Positions 51,431 to 61,499 of a stretch of DNA of 64,000 bases are shown here, piece after piece; the first letter of the stretch is position 1, and each line of letters starts with the position of its first letter. The notes below the pieces were generated by a model that did not search any database, was not told the DNA's origin, and saw nothing but the letters and a program-made list of their open reading frames with translations. The stretch covers positions 248,001 to 312,000 of the forward strand of contig NZ_JAUZQD010000006.1 of the NCBI RefSeq assembly GCF_030709675.1, given 5' to 3'. This DNA is from Symbioplanes lichenis (GTDB lineage: Bacteria > Actinomycetota > Actinomycetes > Mycobacteriales > Micromonosporaceae). The translations under genes and the position numbers were made by a program.

Positions 51431-53118
51431 TCAGCGCCAACTGTCCGTGATATTGAGTGCGCAGGGTGTGTCCGACGGCACGGTGAACGATCGGTTCGGG
51501 TCGCTCTCCCAGATGACGCTGTCGCCTTCCTTCTTCACGTACTTGTACTCGACCGGCTGCCCGGGCGCCAGGTCCACCGTGCCGGTCCAGACCGGGTAGG
51601 AGGCGGAGGACAGCGGCACCGCCCGCGCCGGGTCCCACGAGCCGAGCGCCGGGACACTGCCGACCACGAACACGTTCTGGCCCCACGTCGTCTCGGTGGT
51701 CGAGGCGAAGGAGACGGCACAGGCGACCGCCGCGTCGACGCGGGCGTTCACGTGCAGAGCCACCACGCCGTTCGCGGGGACGGTCGTCGCGGCGTTGCCG
51801 GAGCCGTCCACGGACACGGTCGTACCGGTGCAGGTCCCGCTCGTGACGTCGCCGCTCATGACGTCGCAGTAGGTCCCGGCCGGCAGCCCGGTGGCGAAGG
51901 TCCGTGTCAGCGCCGTCCCCGACCGGTTGAACGCCACGTACGCCTTGTCCCCGCGCCCGAAGGCGATCTGGCTCGACCCGTTGCTCCACCAGTTCGTCAG
52001 GCCCGTCCCGGCGGCGGCGTTGCGCAGGCCGACCATGTTGGCCGTCGTCCGTTCCCGGTGCTCGCAGACCCAGCCGGACGAGCAGTCGGTGGCCTTGGTC
52101 GTGCCGTCCGCGCTCGACGGCGGCCCCTGGTCGTAGGAGCTGAACTCGTAGCCGGACATCACCTGCGGCACGCCGTACGGGTAGGCGATCATGAACGCCT
52201 CCGCGAGCCGGTAGTTCGTGCCGTCCTTGTAGTTCAGCACCGGGCGCGAGCCGTTGCGCTGCGTGTCGTGGTTGTCGATGAACGCGATCGCGTCGCCGGA
52301 CGGCAGCCGCATGCTCGACGCGAGGGTCTGCAGGCCGGACAACTGCCCGTCCCGGAAGGCGGCGCTGACCCGGTCGCCGTAGCGGAACTCGGTCACGTCC
52401 CCGAGCGGCGTGTACTCCTCGGGCGCGGGCTCCGACGCGGCACCCTCGATGACTTCCTGATAGATGTACGGGCTCCCGGTCAGCTGCCCGTAGATCGCCT
52501 GCAGATCGGCCGCCGGCATGTGCTTCGCCGCGTCCACCCGGAAGCCGTCCACGCCGAGCGCGGTCAGGCTGTTGAGATAACCCGCGACTTTCGTCCGTAC
52601 GGAAGCCGCCTCGGTCTTGAGATCGGCCAGGTCGCTGAGCTCGCAGTTCTGCGCCTCGGAGCGGTCCTCGTAGTGGACGATGTCGTCGTTGCCGTTCTTC
52701 CCGCAATGGTGGAAGTCCGCGTCGGTGTACGGCACCGCCGGGTACGAGTAGTGGCTGAAGCCGGTCCCGGCCACGCCTTTGCCTGTGGAGTCCCCGCCCG
52801 CCATGTGGTTGATGACCGCGTCGACGTAGATCTTGACGCCCGCGGCGTGGCACGTGTCGACCATCCCGGCCACAGCACGTGCTCCTGCGGCGGGGAGACC
52901 TGCACGCCGCCGAAGCCCTTCGGGCCGAGCTCGGTGGTGCACTCGGTCGCCACCGAGTCCCACGACCACTCGAAGAGATGGACGATGACGTCCCGGGTGC
53001 CCGGCGCCGCCTCGCTCGCCCCCGCCTCGTCCGCCTGCCGGGCCGCACCGCCCGCGACCAGGGCCGCGGTCGACAGCAGAACCGCCGCGGAGGCGGCCAC
53101 CCACATTTTTCCTCGCAT
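51431..53118 (-). pseudogene. Secreted alpha-amylase (GH13 + CBM20) broken by an out-of-frame internal deletion
   Basis: The gene starts at ATG 53118 with a signal peptide ([21 protein letters not shown]) and reads [39 protein letters not shown]. It then changes frame near 52870 and resumes at [25 protein letters not shown]. About 30 residues normally lying between (the WW-YQPVSY block of GH13 region) are missing. Downstream the catalytic parts are intact: GVDGFRVDAAKHMP (nucleophile Asp), YQEVIEG (acid/base Glu), FIDNHDTQRN. The C-terminus is a CBM20 starch-binding domain (VFVVGSVPALGSWDPARAVPL to NITDSWR). As sequenced the protein is not made in one frame. An assembly or sequencing error cannot be excluded. 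Confidence 0.85.
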
Positions 53119-53353
53119 GGGTGGTGACCCTAGGAAACGGGCACGGGCGGCGAAGGCGCACGTCGCGGGCTTGTTCACCTGCCGGACAGTCGCTCGTGGA
53201 CTGCCGGTTGACCAGCCGACCTAAGATTCCGAAAAATTGCCGGACGATCGCGGCAAAATACGATGAATAGCCATTCCGTCACAGCGAGTGAGACGTTTCT
53301 TGCCTATCCGAGACATTCCCTTTCCCGTTCGTACCCGGAAGGGTGTCCGTAAA

Positions 53354-54859
53354 GTGCAGCCCGTCCGGAGACTCCTCGCCGCGATCCTGCTCCTCACGGG
53401 CCTGGCCGCCTGCAGCGCGGACCGCCCCGCGACCCCGCCGCCAGCATCGCCGGCGCGCTCGGCCCCGCCCGTGACGACCGCCCCGGCGATGACGAGACCG
53501 GGCCCGCTGAACATCGTCTTCGTCCTCACCGACGACCTCGCGACAAACCTCGTGCCCTTCATGCCCCACGTCCAGGCCCTGGCCGCGCGGGGCACCTCGT
53601 TCTCGCAGTACACGGTCACGGACTCGTTGTGCTGCCCGTCGCGCGCCTCGATCTTCACGGGCAAGTACCCGCACAACACCGGCGTGTTCACCAACACCGG
53701 GCCGGACGGCGGACTGCCGACCTTCCAGCGGTACGGGAACGAGAAGTCGACATTCGCCACGGACCTCCAGCGGGCGGGTTATCGCACGGGCTTCTTCGGC
53801 AAGTACATCAACGGTTTCCAGCCGAGCTCGAAGCACGTCCCGCCGGGCTGGTCGACGTGGGCGGCGGGCGGGGACGCGTACGCCGGATTCAACTACAACC
53901 TGCTCGAGAACAAGAAGATCGTCGCGTACGGGAAGAAGCCCGCCGACTACGTCACGGATGTGCTCAGCGCCAAGGCCAACGCGTTCATCACAGCATCGGC
54001 GAAAGCGCGCAAGCCGTTCGTCGCCGAGGTCGCCACCTATGCGCCGCACCTGCCCTACACACCGGCGCCCCGGGACGCGAAGCGGTTCCCGGAGGTCAAG
54101 GCGCCCCGGGACGCGTCGTTCGGCAAGCTGCCCACGAATCCGACGCCGTGGATCGCCGGGCACGGGCCGTTGACGGCGGCCGATCTCGCCTCGATCGACC
54201 GCGACTTCCGCGAGCGGGTGCGGGCGGTGCAGGCCGTGGATCGGATGGTCGCCTCGCTGCAGGCCACGCTGGAACGGGCGGGCGTCGCCGACCGGACCGT
54301 CGTGATCTTCAGCTCCGACAACGGCCTGCACATGGGTGAGCACGGGCTGATGCCGGGCAAGCAGACGCCCTTCGACACCGACGTCCGCGTGCCGCTGATC
54401 GTCGCGGGCCCCGGCATCGCGCGGGGGGCCACGGTCGCCGAGCCGGTCGAGAACATCGACCTGCGGCCCACCTTCGCCGATCTCGCCGGCGCCCCGGTGC
54501 CGGCCGGCGTGGACGGGGTCAGCCTGGTGCCGCTGCTGGCCGGTGCGCCGCCGGCCGACTGGCGGGAGGTCGCCCTGGTCGAGCATCACGGCCCGCCCCG
54601 CGACCCGAAGGACCCCGACTACCAGCCGTGGCGCAACGCCAACCCGCCCGACTACCGGGCGATCCGGACGCCGGGCTTCACCTACATCGAGTACGGCGAC
54701 GGCACGCCCGAGTACTACGACAACGCCACCGACCCGGCCCAGGCGCACAACATCGCCGGCACGCTCAGCCCGGAACGGCTCGCGCGACTGCGGAGCGTCA
54801 TGGCCGCCCTCGGTTCGTGTCGCGGACAGCAGGCCTGTCAAGCCGCGGGCCAGTGGTGA
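53354..54859 (+). CDS. Sulfatase lipoprotein (N-acetylglucosamine-6-sulfatase type)
   Basis: The 501-residue protein has a lipoprotein signal (MQPVRRLLAAILLLTGLAAC) and a sulfatase domain. The metal-binding start is NIVFVLTDDL near residue 50. The formylglycine motif CxPSR is in DSLCCPSRASIFTGKYPHN, and later metal residues are in SSDNGLHMGEHG. It needs formylglycine modification of the Cys to hydrolyse sulfate esters on carbohydrates outside the cell. GTG at 53354 follows GGAAGGG and starts exactly at the signal; a GTG at 53288 would add 22 residues before it. Divergent from the amylase pseudogene. Confidence 0.92.
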   Translation: MQPVRRLLAAILLLTGLAACSADRPATPPPASPARSAPPVTTAPAMTRPGPLNIVFVLTDDLATNLVPFMPHVQALAARGTSFSQYTVTDSLCCPSRASIFTGKYPHNTGVFTNTGPDGGLPTFQRYGNEKSTFATDLQRAGYRTGFFGKYINGFQPSSKHVPPGWSTWAAGGDAYAGFNYNLLENKKIVAYGKKPADYVTDVLSAKANAFITASAKARKPFVAEVATYAPHLPYTPAPRDAKRFPEVKAPRDASFGKLPTNPTPWIAGHGPLTAADLASIDRDFRERVRAVQAVDRMVASLQATLERAGVADRTVVIFSSDNGLHMGEHGLMPGKQTPFDTDVRVPLIVAGPGIARGATVAEPVENIDLRPTFADLAGAPVPAGVDGVSLVPLLAGAPPADWREVALVEHHGPPRDPKDPDYQPWRNANPPDYRAIRTPGFTYIEYGDGTPEYYDNATDPAQAHNIAGTLSPERLARLRSVMAALGSCRGQQACQAAGQW

Positions 54860-54987
54860 CGGGCAAACCTCACCGGGCACTCAGGGTCACAAAGACTGCC
54901 CGTCGACGCTCCCGAGTTGAGCGTCTTGAATGGACTTACTAGCGTGGCATGGGCACTGATCTATCCGGCGACGCTAGGAGACTATTC

Positions 54988-55767
54988 GTGCGACGCAGAA
55001 CTACCTGGGGTCTCCTCGCGGTCACCACGACCGCCGTGGTGGCCGCGGGGATCGCCTTGTCCGGCTCGGCCAACGCGATCGCCAACGGGGAGCCCGTCAA
55101 GGAGGGCAAGTACAGCTTCTCCGTCAAGCTGGTCATGACCGGCATCCCGGTCCTGGGCGGCGGCACCCGCAACAGCGGGTGCTCCGGTTCGCTCGTGGCG
55201 GCGGACTGGGTGGTCACGGCCGGGCACTGCTTCCGGGACGAGAACGGCGTGCGGGTCGAGCGCCCGGTCGCCGCGTCCACGCTGGCCACGGTGGGCAAGA
55301 CCGATGTCCGGACCAGCCCGGGCGGGCACAGCGCCGAGGTCGTCGAGGTGCACCAGTCCCCCACCGCCGACGTCGCGGTGGCCAAGCTGGCGTCCCCGGC
55401 CGAGGGCATCAAGCCGCTGAAGATCTCGTCGAAGGCCCCCGAGGTCGGCGACGTGCTGCGGCTGACCGGTTACGGCTCGCTCACCAGCACCAACCCGGTG
55501 GCGGTCGACCACCTGCAGACGGGCCAGCTCCAGGTGGTCTCGCTGCAGGACGCCACGCTCGGCGTGAAGGGTCTCGCCCCGCAGGCCAACACCACCCCGT
55601 GCCCGTACGACTCGGGCGGCCCGTTCTTCCGGGAGCGGCGCTGGGGCGGTCCGGAGCTCGTGGCCGTGGTGAGCAACGGGCCGAGCTGCCCGCACACCGA
55701 GGTCGAGAGCCCGGCCCGCACCGACAACATCGCCGGCTGGATCAAGGACATCGTCAACGCCGGCTGA
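54988..55767 (+). CDS. Secreted trypsin-like (S1) serine protease
   Basis: The 259-residue protein has a signal peptide (MRRRTTWGLLAVTTTAVVAAGIALSGSANA) and a chymotrypsin-fold domain. The catalytic His is in VVTAGHCF near 71-76, the Asp in SPTADVAVAKL near 122-132, and the Ser in CPYDSGGPFF near 200-209. The start is GTG 54988 because AGGAG lies eight bases upstream; the ATG at 54949 would add 13 unlikely residues. It is a small exported protease of Streptomyces-trypsin type. Natural substrates are unknown. Confidence 0.93.
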   Translation: MRRRTTWGLLAVTTTAVVAAGIALSGSANAIANGEPVKEGKYSFSVKLVMTGIPVLGGGTRNSGCSGSLVAADWVVTAGHCFRDENGVRVERPVAASTLATVGKTDVRTSPGGHSAEVVEVHQSPTADVAVAKLASPAEGIKPLKISSKAPEVGDVLRLTGYGSLTSTNPVAVDHLQTGQLQVVSLQDATLGVKGLAPQANTTPCPYDSGGPFFRERRWGGPELVAVVSNGPSCPHTEVESPARTDNIAGWIKDIVNAG

Positions 55768-55782
55768 GCACCCGCACCACCT

Positions 55783-55823
55783 CGGATCGCCGTCACCCGC
55801 CCGGGTGGCGGCGATCCGTTTCT
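55783..55823 (+). terminator. Rho-independent-like terminator after the S1 protease gene
   Basis: A 16-base stem (55783-55798 with 55803-55818; one G-T wobble, 4-base loop) is followed by TTTCT. It starts 16 bases after the protease stop. This is the clearest intrinsic terminator in the window. Confidence 0.8.
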
Positions 55824-55933
55824 GTACGGAACCTTGTCCGGCCGCCGGTCCGGGGCTTAAGTTCGAGGAGCCTCGATGGATTGAAACGTGCAAACGAGGC
55901 GCCCGCGCAACTCCCCCCACCGAGGAGAACCGC

Positions 55934-58900
55934 ATGGCATCCCCGCTCGGACCGCTCGCCCTCGCCCTCACCACCGCCCTGGCCCTCGCCGGTCTCCCCG
56001 CCGGCGCCCCCGCAACCGCCGCTCCCGCAGCCCCCGCAGCCGCCACCCCCGTAACCCTCGCGACCCCCACAGCCCCCGTCTCCCTGGACACCGCCCACTG
56101 GATCCGCGGCGAGAACGGCACCGCCACGCTGACCCGCACCTTCACCGCGCCCACCGGCCCGTGGACCGACGCCCAACTCGTGGTGACCGGCGACGACGCC
56201 ATCGACGTCCGGCTCAACGACACCTGGCTCGCCAACTCCCCCGGCACCGCCGGCTCCTGGCGACAGGCCCGCTACGTCGACCTCGCCGCCGCCCTCCGCC
56301 CCGGCGCCAACACCCTCACCGTCGCCGTCCGTAACACGAGCGGCCCCGCCGGACTGCTCGGCCGCCTCCGGGTCGCGAGCGCCGCCGGCTCCGTCGACCT
56401 GGTCACCGACCGCACGTGGACGGCCGGCGGATCGCCGGTGCGCGACCTGGGGACGTACGGAATCGGGCCCTGGCACCGCGCCGTCGCCGCACCGCGCTCC
56501 CGGGCTGCCTCCCCCGTGAGCGTCGCCGGGCTCACCGTGGAGCGCCGCGCGAATCCCGTCGGCATCGACGCCGCGCAGCCCCGCTTCGGCTGGCGGCTGG
56601 TGTCGCGCCAGGGCGGCCAGGTCCAGGGCCGCTATCAGCTGGCCGTCGGCACGTCGCCCCGCGCGGCCGACGTCTGGGACAGCGGCGTCGTCGCCTCCGG
56701 CACCAGCGTCGACGTGGCGTACGGCGGCCCGGCCCTGGCGAGCAACCGCACCTACCACTGGCGGGTGCGGATCTGGGACGCCCAGGGCCGCCCGAGCGCG
56801 TGGAGCGCCCCGGCCCGCTTCGACACCGGCCTGTACGACGCGACGGCCCAGTGGCCCGCGGCCTTCATCGGCGGCCCGGCCGAGCCGACGGTCACGGGCG
56901 CGTCGTGGATCTGGTACCCCGAGGGCGATCCCGCGGTGGAGGCCCCGGCGGCGACCCGCTACTTCCGCCGTACGGTGGAACTGCCCGCGACCGGACCGGC
57001 CACCCTGGTCGTGACCGGCGACGACACCGCCGACGTGTGGGTCAACGGCGCTCCGGTCAGCGTGTCGCGCCGGGTCACCGACTCATGGAAGCGCGCGACC
57101 ACGGTCGACGTCACCGCGCAGCTGCACGCGGGCGCCAACACGATCGCGGTCGCCGCGACGAACACCACGGCCGGGCCGGCGGGTGTCCTCGTCAAGCTCG
57201 TCGCCGGTACGACCACGATCGTCAGCGACGCGTCGTGGCGGGCGGCTCAGGATGCGCCGGACGGCTGGCAACAGCCCGATTTCGACGACAGCGCGTGGCC
57301 GGCGGCCCGGGCCGGGGCCGCGTACGGCGGGGGTCCCTGGGGTTCTCAGGTGACCGTGCCGGCGCCGGCGCCGTACCTGAGCCGAAGTTTTGCGATCACC
57401 AAGCCGGTCGCCCGGGCGCGGCTCTTCACGACGGCGCTGGGGCTGCACGAGACGTATCTCAACGGGACCAAGGTCGGTGACGAACGTCTGGCGCCGGGGT
57501 GGACCGACTACACGAAGCGGCTGCAGTACCGCGTGCAGGACGTCACCGGGTCGCTCAAGCGCGGCGGGAACACCCTCGGCGCGCTGCTGGGCAACGGGTG
57601 GTACTCGGGCAACATCGGTTTCGCGGGCAGCGAGCGCTACGGGACGTCGCCGTGGTACTCCGCGTTCCTGACGGTGGAGTATGCCGACGGCACGCGCGCG
57701 GAGGTGCGTACGGACGGAAGCTGGTCCTCCTCCGCGAGCGTGATCGTGGCCGACGACCTCTACCACGGCGAGGATCAGGACGCCCGGATCAAGGGTGCGC
57801 CGCAGCCCGTCACCGTGCGCACCGGCGCGTTGCCGCCGCTGGTCGCGCAGGTCGATCCCGGGGTGACCGTCCAGCAGGAGCTGAAGCCGGTCGCGATCAC
57901 CCAGCCCGAGCCCGGCGTGTGGATCGCCGACCTCGGGCAGAACTTCGCCGGCTGGAACAAGCTGCGCGTCACCGGCCCGGCCGGCACGCGCGTCACGCTG
58001 CGGCACGCGGAGATCCTCAACGCCGACGGCACGCTCTACACGGCGAACCTGCGCGCCGCCCAGGCCACCGACACGTTCACGCTGGCCGGCACCGGGGCGG
58101 CGGAGGTGTTCGAGCCGCACTTCACGGTGCACGGCTACCGGTACGTCGAGGTCACCGGGCTGCCCGGGGCGCTGACCGCCGGCATGCTGACCGGGCTCGC
58201 CGCGTGGTCGGACGGCGCGGAGACCGGCTCGTTCACGACCAGTGACCCGCTCGTCAACCAGGTGCAGCACAACATCCTGTGGGGCGCGCGCTCGAACCTG
58301 CTGTCCATCCCGACCGACTGCCCGCAGCGCGACGAGCGGCTGGGCTGGACCGGCGACATCGCCGCGTTCGGGGCCACCTCGACGTTCAACTTCGACACGC
58401 ACGGGCTGCTGACGAAGTTCGCGGACGATCTCGTGGACGCGCAACGGGCGGACGGCGCGTACACGGACGTCGCCCCCGCGGTCATCGACGGCGCGGGCAA
58501 GGCGGGCTGGGGCGACGCGGGCGTCATCGTGCCGTACACGATCTGGCAGCGCTACGGCGACCTCGCCCCGGCCGACGAGCACTTCGACGCGATGGCCCGG
58601 TGGGTCGACTACCTGCGCTCGACCGCCGACGCGAGCCTGATCCGCGATCACGAGACCTTCGGCGACTGGCTCAATGTGGACGACCCCACGGCGCAGGACC
58701 TGACGAGTACGGCGTTCTTCGGCTGGTCGGCCCGGCTGGTGTCCCGCATGGCGGCGGCCACCGGGCGCACGGCCCAGGCCGACGCGTACGGGGACCTGGC
58801 CGACCGGATCGCCGCGGCGTTCACGGCCCGGTTCGTCGCCGCCGACGGGACGGTCCGGGGCAACAGCCAGACCGGGTACGTCCTCGCGCTCGCCTTCGGT

Positions 58901-59533
58901 CTCGTGCCCGCCGACCGCGTCCAAGCCGTCGCCGACAAGCTCGCGGCCGCCGTCGACGCCCGTGAGGGGCACCTGTCCGTCGGGTTCATGGGCGTGGAGA
59001 ACCTGCTGCCCGTGCTGTCGGAGCACGGGCACGCCGGGACCGCGTACCGGATCCTGCAGCAGCCGGACTATCCCGGCTGGGGCTACATGAGCGCCCAGGG
59101 GGCGACGACGATCTGGGAGCGCTGGGACGGCATCCGCCCCGACGGCAGCCTGCAGGACCCGGGCATGAACTCGTTCAACCACTACGGGCTCGGCTCGGTC
59201 GGCGACTGGCTCTACCGCGAGGTGGGCGGGCTGGCGCCGGCGTCCCCGGGCTATCGGTCGCTGCTGATCGCGCCGCGGCCGGGCGGCACGCTCACGTCGG
59301 CCCGGACCGCCCTGGACACGCCCTACGGCCCGGCGAGCTCGTCCTGGCGGCGCACCGGCGACCGGCTGACGCTGGCGGTCGTGATCCCGGCGGGCACGAC
59401 CGCGACGGTACGCGTCCCCGCGTCCTCCGCAGCGGCGGTGACCGCCCCGCCGGAAGCCGTACCCCAGGGCTACACGGACGGCGCCGCCGTGTTCGCGGTC
59501 CCGTCCGGCTCCTACACCTTCACGACCGCTTGA
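55934..59533 (+). CDS. Secreted alpha-L-rhamnosidase (GH78)
   Basis: The 1,199-residue enzyme has a signal peptide (SPLGPLALALTTALALAGLPAGAPATAA). Two similar galactose-binding-like modules follow (TRTFTAPTGPWTDAQLVVTGDDAIDVRLN at the start and RRTVELPATGPATLVVTGDDTADVWVN near 345-375). The GH78 body includes DCPQRDERLGWTGDI near 796-810 and TTIWERWDGIRPDGS near 1058-1072. It releases rhamnose from plant or microbial glycans outside the cell. ATG at 55934 follows GAGGAG. A short TTGAAACGTGCAA near 55882 could be a LacI-type operator half, but this is weak. The end overlaps the convergent NmrA-like gene by 14 bases. Confidence 0.94.
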   Translation: MASPLGPLALALTTALALAGLPAGAPATAAPAAPAAATPVTLATPTAPVSLDTAHWIRGENGTATLTRTFTAPTGPWTDAQLVVTGDDAIDVRLNDTWLANSPGTAGSWRQARYVDLAAALRPGANTLTVAVRNTSGPAGLLGRLRVASAAGSVDLVTDRTWTAGGSPVRDLGTYGIGPWHRAVAAPRSRAASPVSVAGLTVERRANPVGIDAAQPRFGWRLVSRQGGQVQGRYQLAVGTSPRAADVWDSGVVASGTSVDVAYGGPALASNRTYHWRVRIWDAQGRPSAWSAPARFDTGLYDATAQWPAAFIGGPAEPTVTGASWIWYPEGDPAVEAPAATRYFRRTVELPATGPATLVVTGDDTADVWVNGAPVSVSRRVTDSWKRATTVDVTAQLHAGANTIAVAATNTTAGPAGVLVKLVAGTTTIVSDASWRAAQDAPDGWQQPDFDDSAWPAARAGAAYGGGPWGSQVTVPAPAPYLSRSFAITKPVARARLFTTALGLHETYLNGTKVGDERLAPGWTDYTKRLQYRVQDVTGSLKRGGNTLGALLGNGWYSGNIGFAGSERYGTSPWYSAFLTVEYADGTRAEVRTDGSWSSSASVIVADDLYHGEDQDARIKGAPQPVTVRTGALPPLVAQVDPGVTVQQELKPVAITQPEPGVWIADLGQNFAGWNKLRVTGPAGTRVTLRHAEILNADGTLYTANLRAAQATDTFTLAGTGAAEVFEPHFTVHGYRYVEVTGLPGALTAGMLTGLAAWSDGAETGSFTTSDPLVNQVQHNILWGARSNLLSIPTDCPQRDERLGWTGDIAAFGATSTFNFDTHGLLTKFADDLVDAQRADGAYTDVAPAVIDGAGKAGWGDAGVIVPYTIWQRYGDLAPADEHFDAMARWVDYLRSTADASLIRDHETFGDWLNVDDPTAQDLTSTAFFGWSARLVSRMAAATGRTAQADAYGDLADRIAAAFTARFVAADGTVRGNSQTGYVLALAFGLVPADRVQAVADKLAAAVDAREGHLSVGFMGVENLLPVLSEHGHAGTAYRILQQPDYPGWGYMSAQGATTIWERWDGIRPDGSLQDPGMNSFNHYGLGSVGDWLYREVGGLAPASPGYRSLLIAPRPGGTLTSARTALDTPYGPASSSWRRTGDRLTLAVVIPAGTTATVRVPASSAAAVTAPPEAVPQGYTDGAAVFAVPSGSYTFTTA

Positions 59534-60365
59534 CAGACGCGGCGTGGTCCTCGGCCCACTGGCGGAACGTACGCGCCGGCCGGCCGAGGACCGCGGCGAC
59601 ACCGGACGACACGTAGGCCGGCTGTCCCTCCGCCGCACCCCAGGCCGCCAGCAGCATGTCGACGACGGGACGAGGCCAGCTCCCCGCGGTCTCGTCCCGC
59701 CACTGATCGGGTGTCAGCTCCTCGAACGTCGCCTCCGGAGCCAGCACGCGCAGCTGCTCGGCCTGGCTCAGCGACTCCGGCCCGGTGAGCACGTGATCGC
59801 CGCCGACATTGGCATCGGTCAGCGCCCGGGCGGCGACCGCGGCGACGTCCCGGTCGTCGACGGGCGCGGTCTCCACATCGGCGTACGGCCAGCGGACCGG
59901 CCGGCCGTCCCGGATCGCCGGCGCCCACCAGTGCAGGGCGTTCGAGGCGAACATGCCCGGCCGCAGGATCGTGGCGGCCAGGCCGGACTCCCGGATCAGC
60001 CGCTCGATGTCCGCCTGCACCCTGGCCATGGCATTCGGCTGCTGGAAGAACGGGTGCGGCACGTTGTGCGGCGAGGACAGAAAGACGACGCGCGAAGTGT
60101 GCCGCGCTATCTCCTCGATCACCGCGGGCGCTGTGTCGAAGGGCAGCGTCCACACCAGAAAAACGGCGCCCACGTCCCGCAGTGCCCCGTCGAGCGAGCC
60201 GGGGTCGGTCAGGTCACCCCGCACCACCTCGACCTCGGAGGGAAAGCCGGCCTTCCCGGGATCGCGCACGAGCGCCCGCACCGGCACGCCGGCGGCCACC
60301 AGCTCGTCGACCACCAGCCCGCCGATGCCGCCCGTACCGCCGGTGACCAGGACAGGTTGCACCAC
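59520..60365 (-). CDS. NmrA-like NAD(P)-binding protein
   Basis: The 281-residue protein has the Rossmann start VLVTGGTGGIGGLVVDELVAAGVPVRALVRD and later LVRD/RGDLTDPGSLDGAL segments, typical of NmrA-like and NAD(P)H-binding short-chain-like proteins. These sense the redox state or reduce small substrates. GTG at 60365 follows GAGGAG at good spacing; a longer upstream frame does not resemble the family. Divergent from an epimerase-like gene with an 80-base shared regulatory space. Confidence 0.9.
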   Translation of the reverse strand: MVQPVLVTGGTGGIGGLVVDELVAAGVPVRALVRDPGKAGFPSEVEVVRGDLTDPGSLDGALRDVGAVFLVWTLPFDTAPAVIEEIARHTSRVVFLSSPHNVPHPFFQQPNAMARVQADIERLIRESGLAATILRPGMFASNALHWWAPAIRDGRPVRWPYADVETAPVDDRDVAAVAARALTDANVGGDHVLTGPESLSQAEQLRVLAPEATFEELTPDQWRDETAGSWPRPVVDMLLAAWGAAEGQPAYVSSGVAAVLGRPARTFRQWAEDHAASVKRS

Positions 60366-60390
60366 GATGGGCTCCTCAGGGGTATCGGTG

Positions 60391-60400
60391 GTACCAGTAC
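60391..60400. promoter_or_regulatory. GTAC-N2-GTAC dyad between divergent oxidoreductase genes
   Basis: GTACCAGTAC lies midway between the NmrA-like and epimerase genes and is preceded by a second short dyad (GGTATCGGTGGTACC, 60381-60395). Such GTAC-rich dyads are used by several small repressors. No regulator gene is adjacent, so this is only a candidate. Confidence 0.25.
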
Positions 60401-60445
60401 AAGTTGAGGCTCCCACGCGGCAGATCCGCGGCACAGCATGGGGCC

Positions 60446-61408
60446 ATGGACATCTTCTTGACCGGCGGCAGCGGGTTCGCCGGGCGTCACATCATCGGCC
60501 GGCTGGTCGCCGAGGGGCACACGGTGTGGGCGCTGGCTCGCAGTGCGGCGGCCGCCGAGCGCGTCACGCGGGCGGGGGCGACAGCCGTGCACGGCGACCT
60601 GAGCGAGCAGGACTGGCTGCCCGTGCTCGATCGCTGCGACGCGGTGGTGCACGCGGCGGCGCGCATGGAGTTCTGGGGGCCGGACGCCGGCTTCGAGCGC
60701 GACAACCAACGGCCCACCGTCGCGCTGTTCGACGCGGCAGCCAAGGCCGGCGTCGGACGGTTCGTGCTCATCAGCGCCGCCGCTGTGTCGACGGATCGGC
60801 GACGTGGACCCGCCGTGGTGGCCGAGGACACGCCGACCGGGCGGCCGCTCATCGCGTACGGGCGGGTCAAGCTCGGCACCGAGCAGGCGCTGGCGGCCGC
60901 CCGCACGCCCGGCATGACGCTGGTGATCCTGCGCCCGCCCTTCATCTGGGGCGCCGGCATGACGGCGCTGGACGAGACGGTCGCCTCCGGCCGCTTCGCC
61001 TTCCTCGACGGCGGCCGTCGCATCATGGACTTCGTGCACGCCGGCAACCTCGCCCAGGCGACCGCCGCGGCGTTGCACCGTGGCCAGGACCGCGGCGTCT
61101 ACTACGTCACCGACGGCACGCCGATGCCGATCCGCGAGTTCTTCGTTGCCGTGGTCGCCGCGCTGGGTGCCGACGTCAGCAAGGCGCCCAGCGTGCCGCT
61201 CGCCGTGGCGTCGCCGGTGGCGCACGTGCTCGACCTCGGCGCCCGCGCGCTGCGCCGGCCCACGCCGCCGCCGCTCTCCAATTGGCTGGTCGCCATCATG
61301 GGACGCGACCGCAGCTACGACATCAGCCGGGCGCGGGCCGACCTGGGCTACCGGCCCGAGGTGACCTTCGCGGCCGGCCTCGACGAGATGCGCCGCCCGG
61401 CCTCGTGA
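60446..61408 (+). CDS. NAD-dependent epimerase/dehydratase family protein
   Basis: The 320-residue extended short-chain dehydrogenase has the NAD motif IFLTGGSGFAGRHIIGRLVAEG at residues 3-24 and VVHAAARMEFWG. Its catalytic Tyr-Lys pair is YGRVK near 142-146, with ISAAAVS before it, and a C-terminal substrate region (ILRPPFIWGAG) follows. It resembles 3-beta-hydroxysteroid or sugar-modifying SDRs. ATG at 60446 is the natural start. The substrate is unknown. Confidence 0.92.
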   Translation: MDIFLTGGSGFAGRHIIGRLVAEGHTVWALARSAAAAERVTRAGATAVHGDLSEQDWLPVLDRCDAVVHAAARMEFWGPDAGFERDNQRPTVALFDAAAKAGVGRFVLISAAAVSTDRRRGPAVVAEDTPTGRPLIAYGRVKLGTEQALAAARTPGMTLVILRPPFIWGAGMTALDETVASGRFAFLDGGRRIMDFVHAGNLAQATAAALHRGQDRGVYYVTDGTPMPIREFFVAVVAALGADVSKAPSVPLAVASPVAHVLDLGARALRRPTPPPLSNWLVAIMGRDRSYDISRARADLGYRPEVTFAAGLDEMRRPAS

Positions 61409-61499
61409 CCACCCGCCCCCGGAATGCGGCGGCTCCGGGCACCAGCCGGCGCCGCCGTTCGCAGCGTGGTCCGCAGGGCGTCCAGAGCCGGCGGCCGGA

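Noticed and set aside
54905..54925. Short hairpin (GACGCTC ... GAGCGTC) after the sulfatase gene as a terminator
   Set aside because: Only seven base pairs with a 7-base loop and no T-run, so listed here rather than as a feature.
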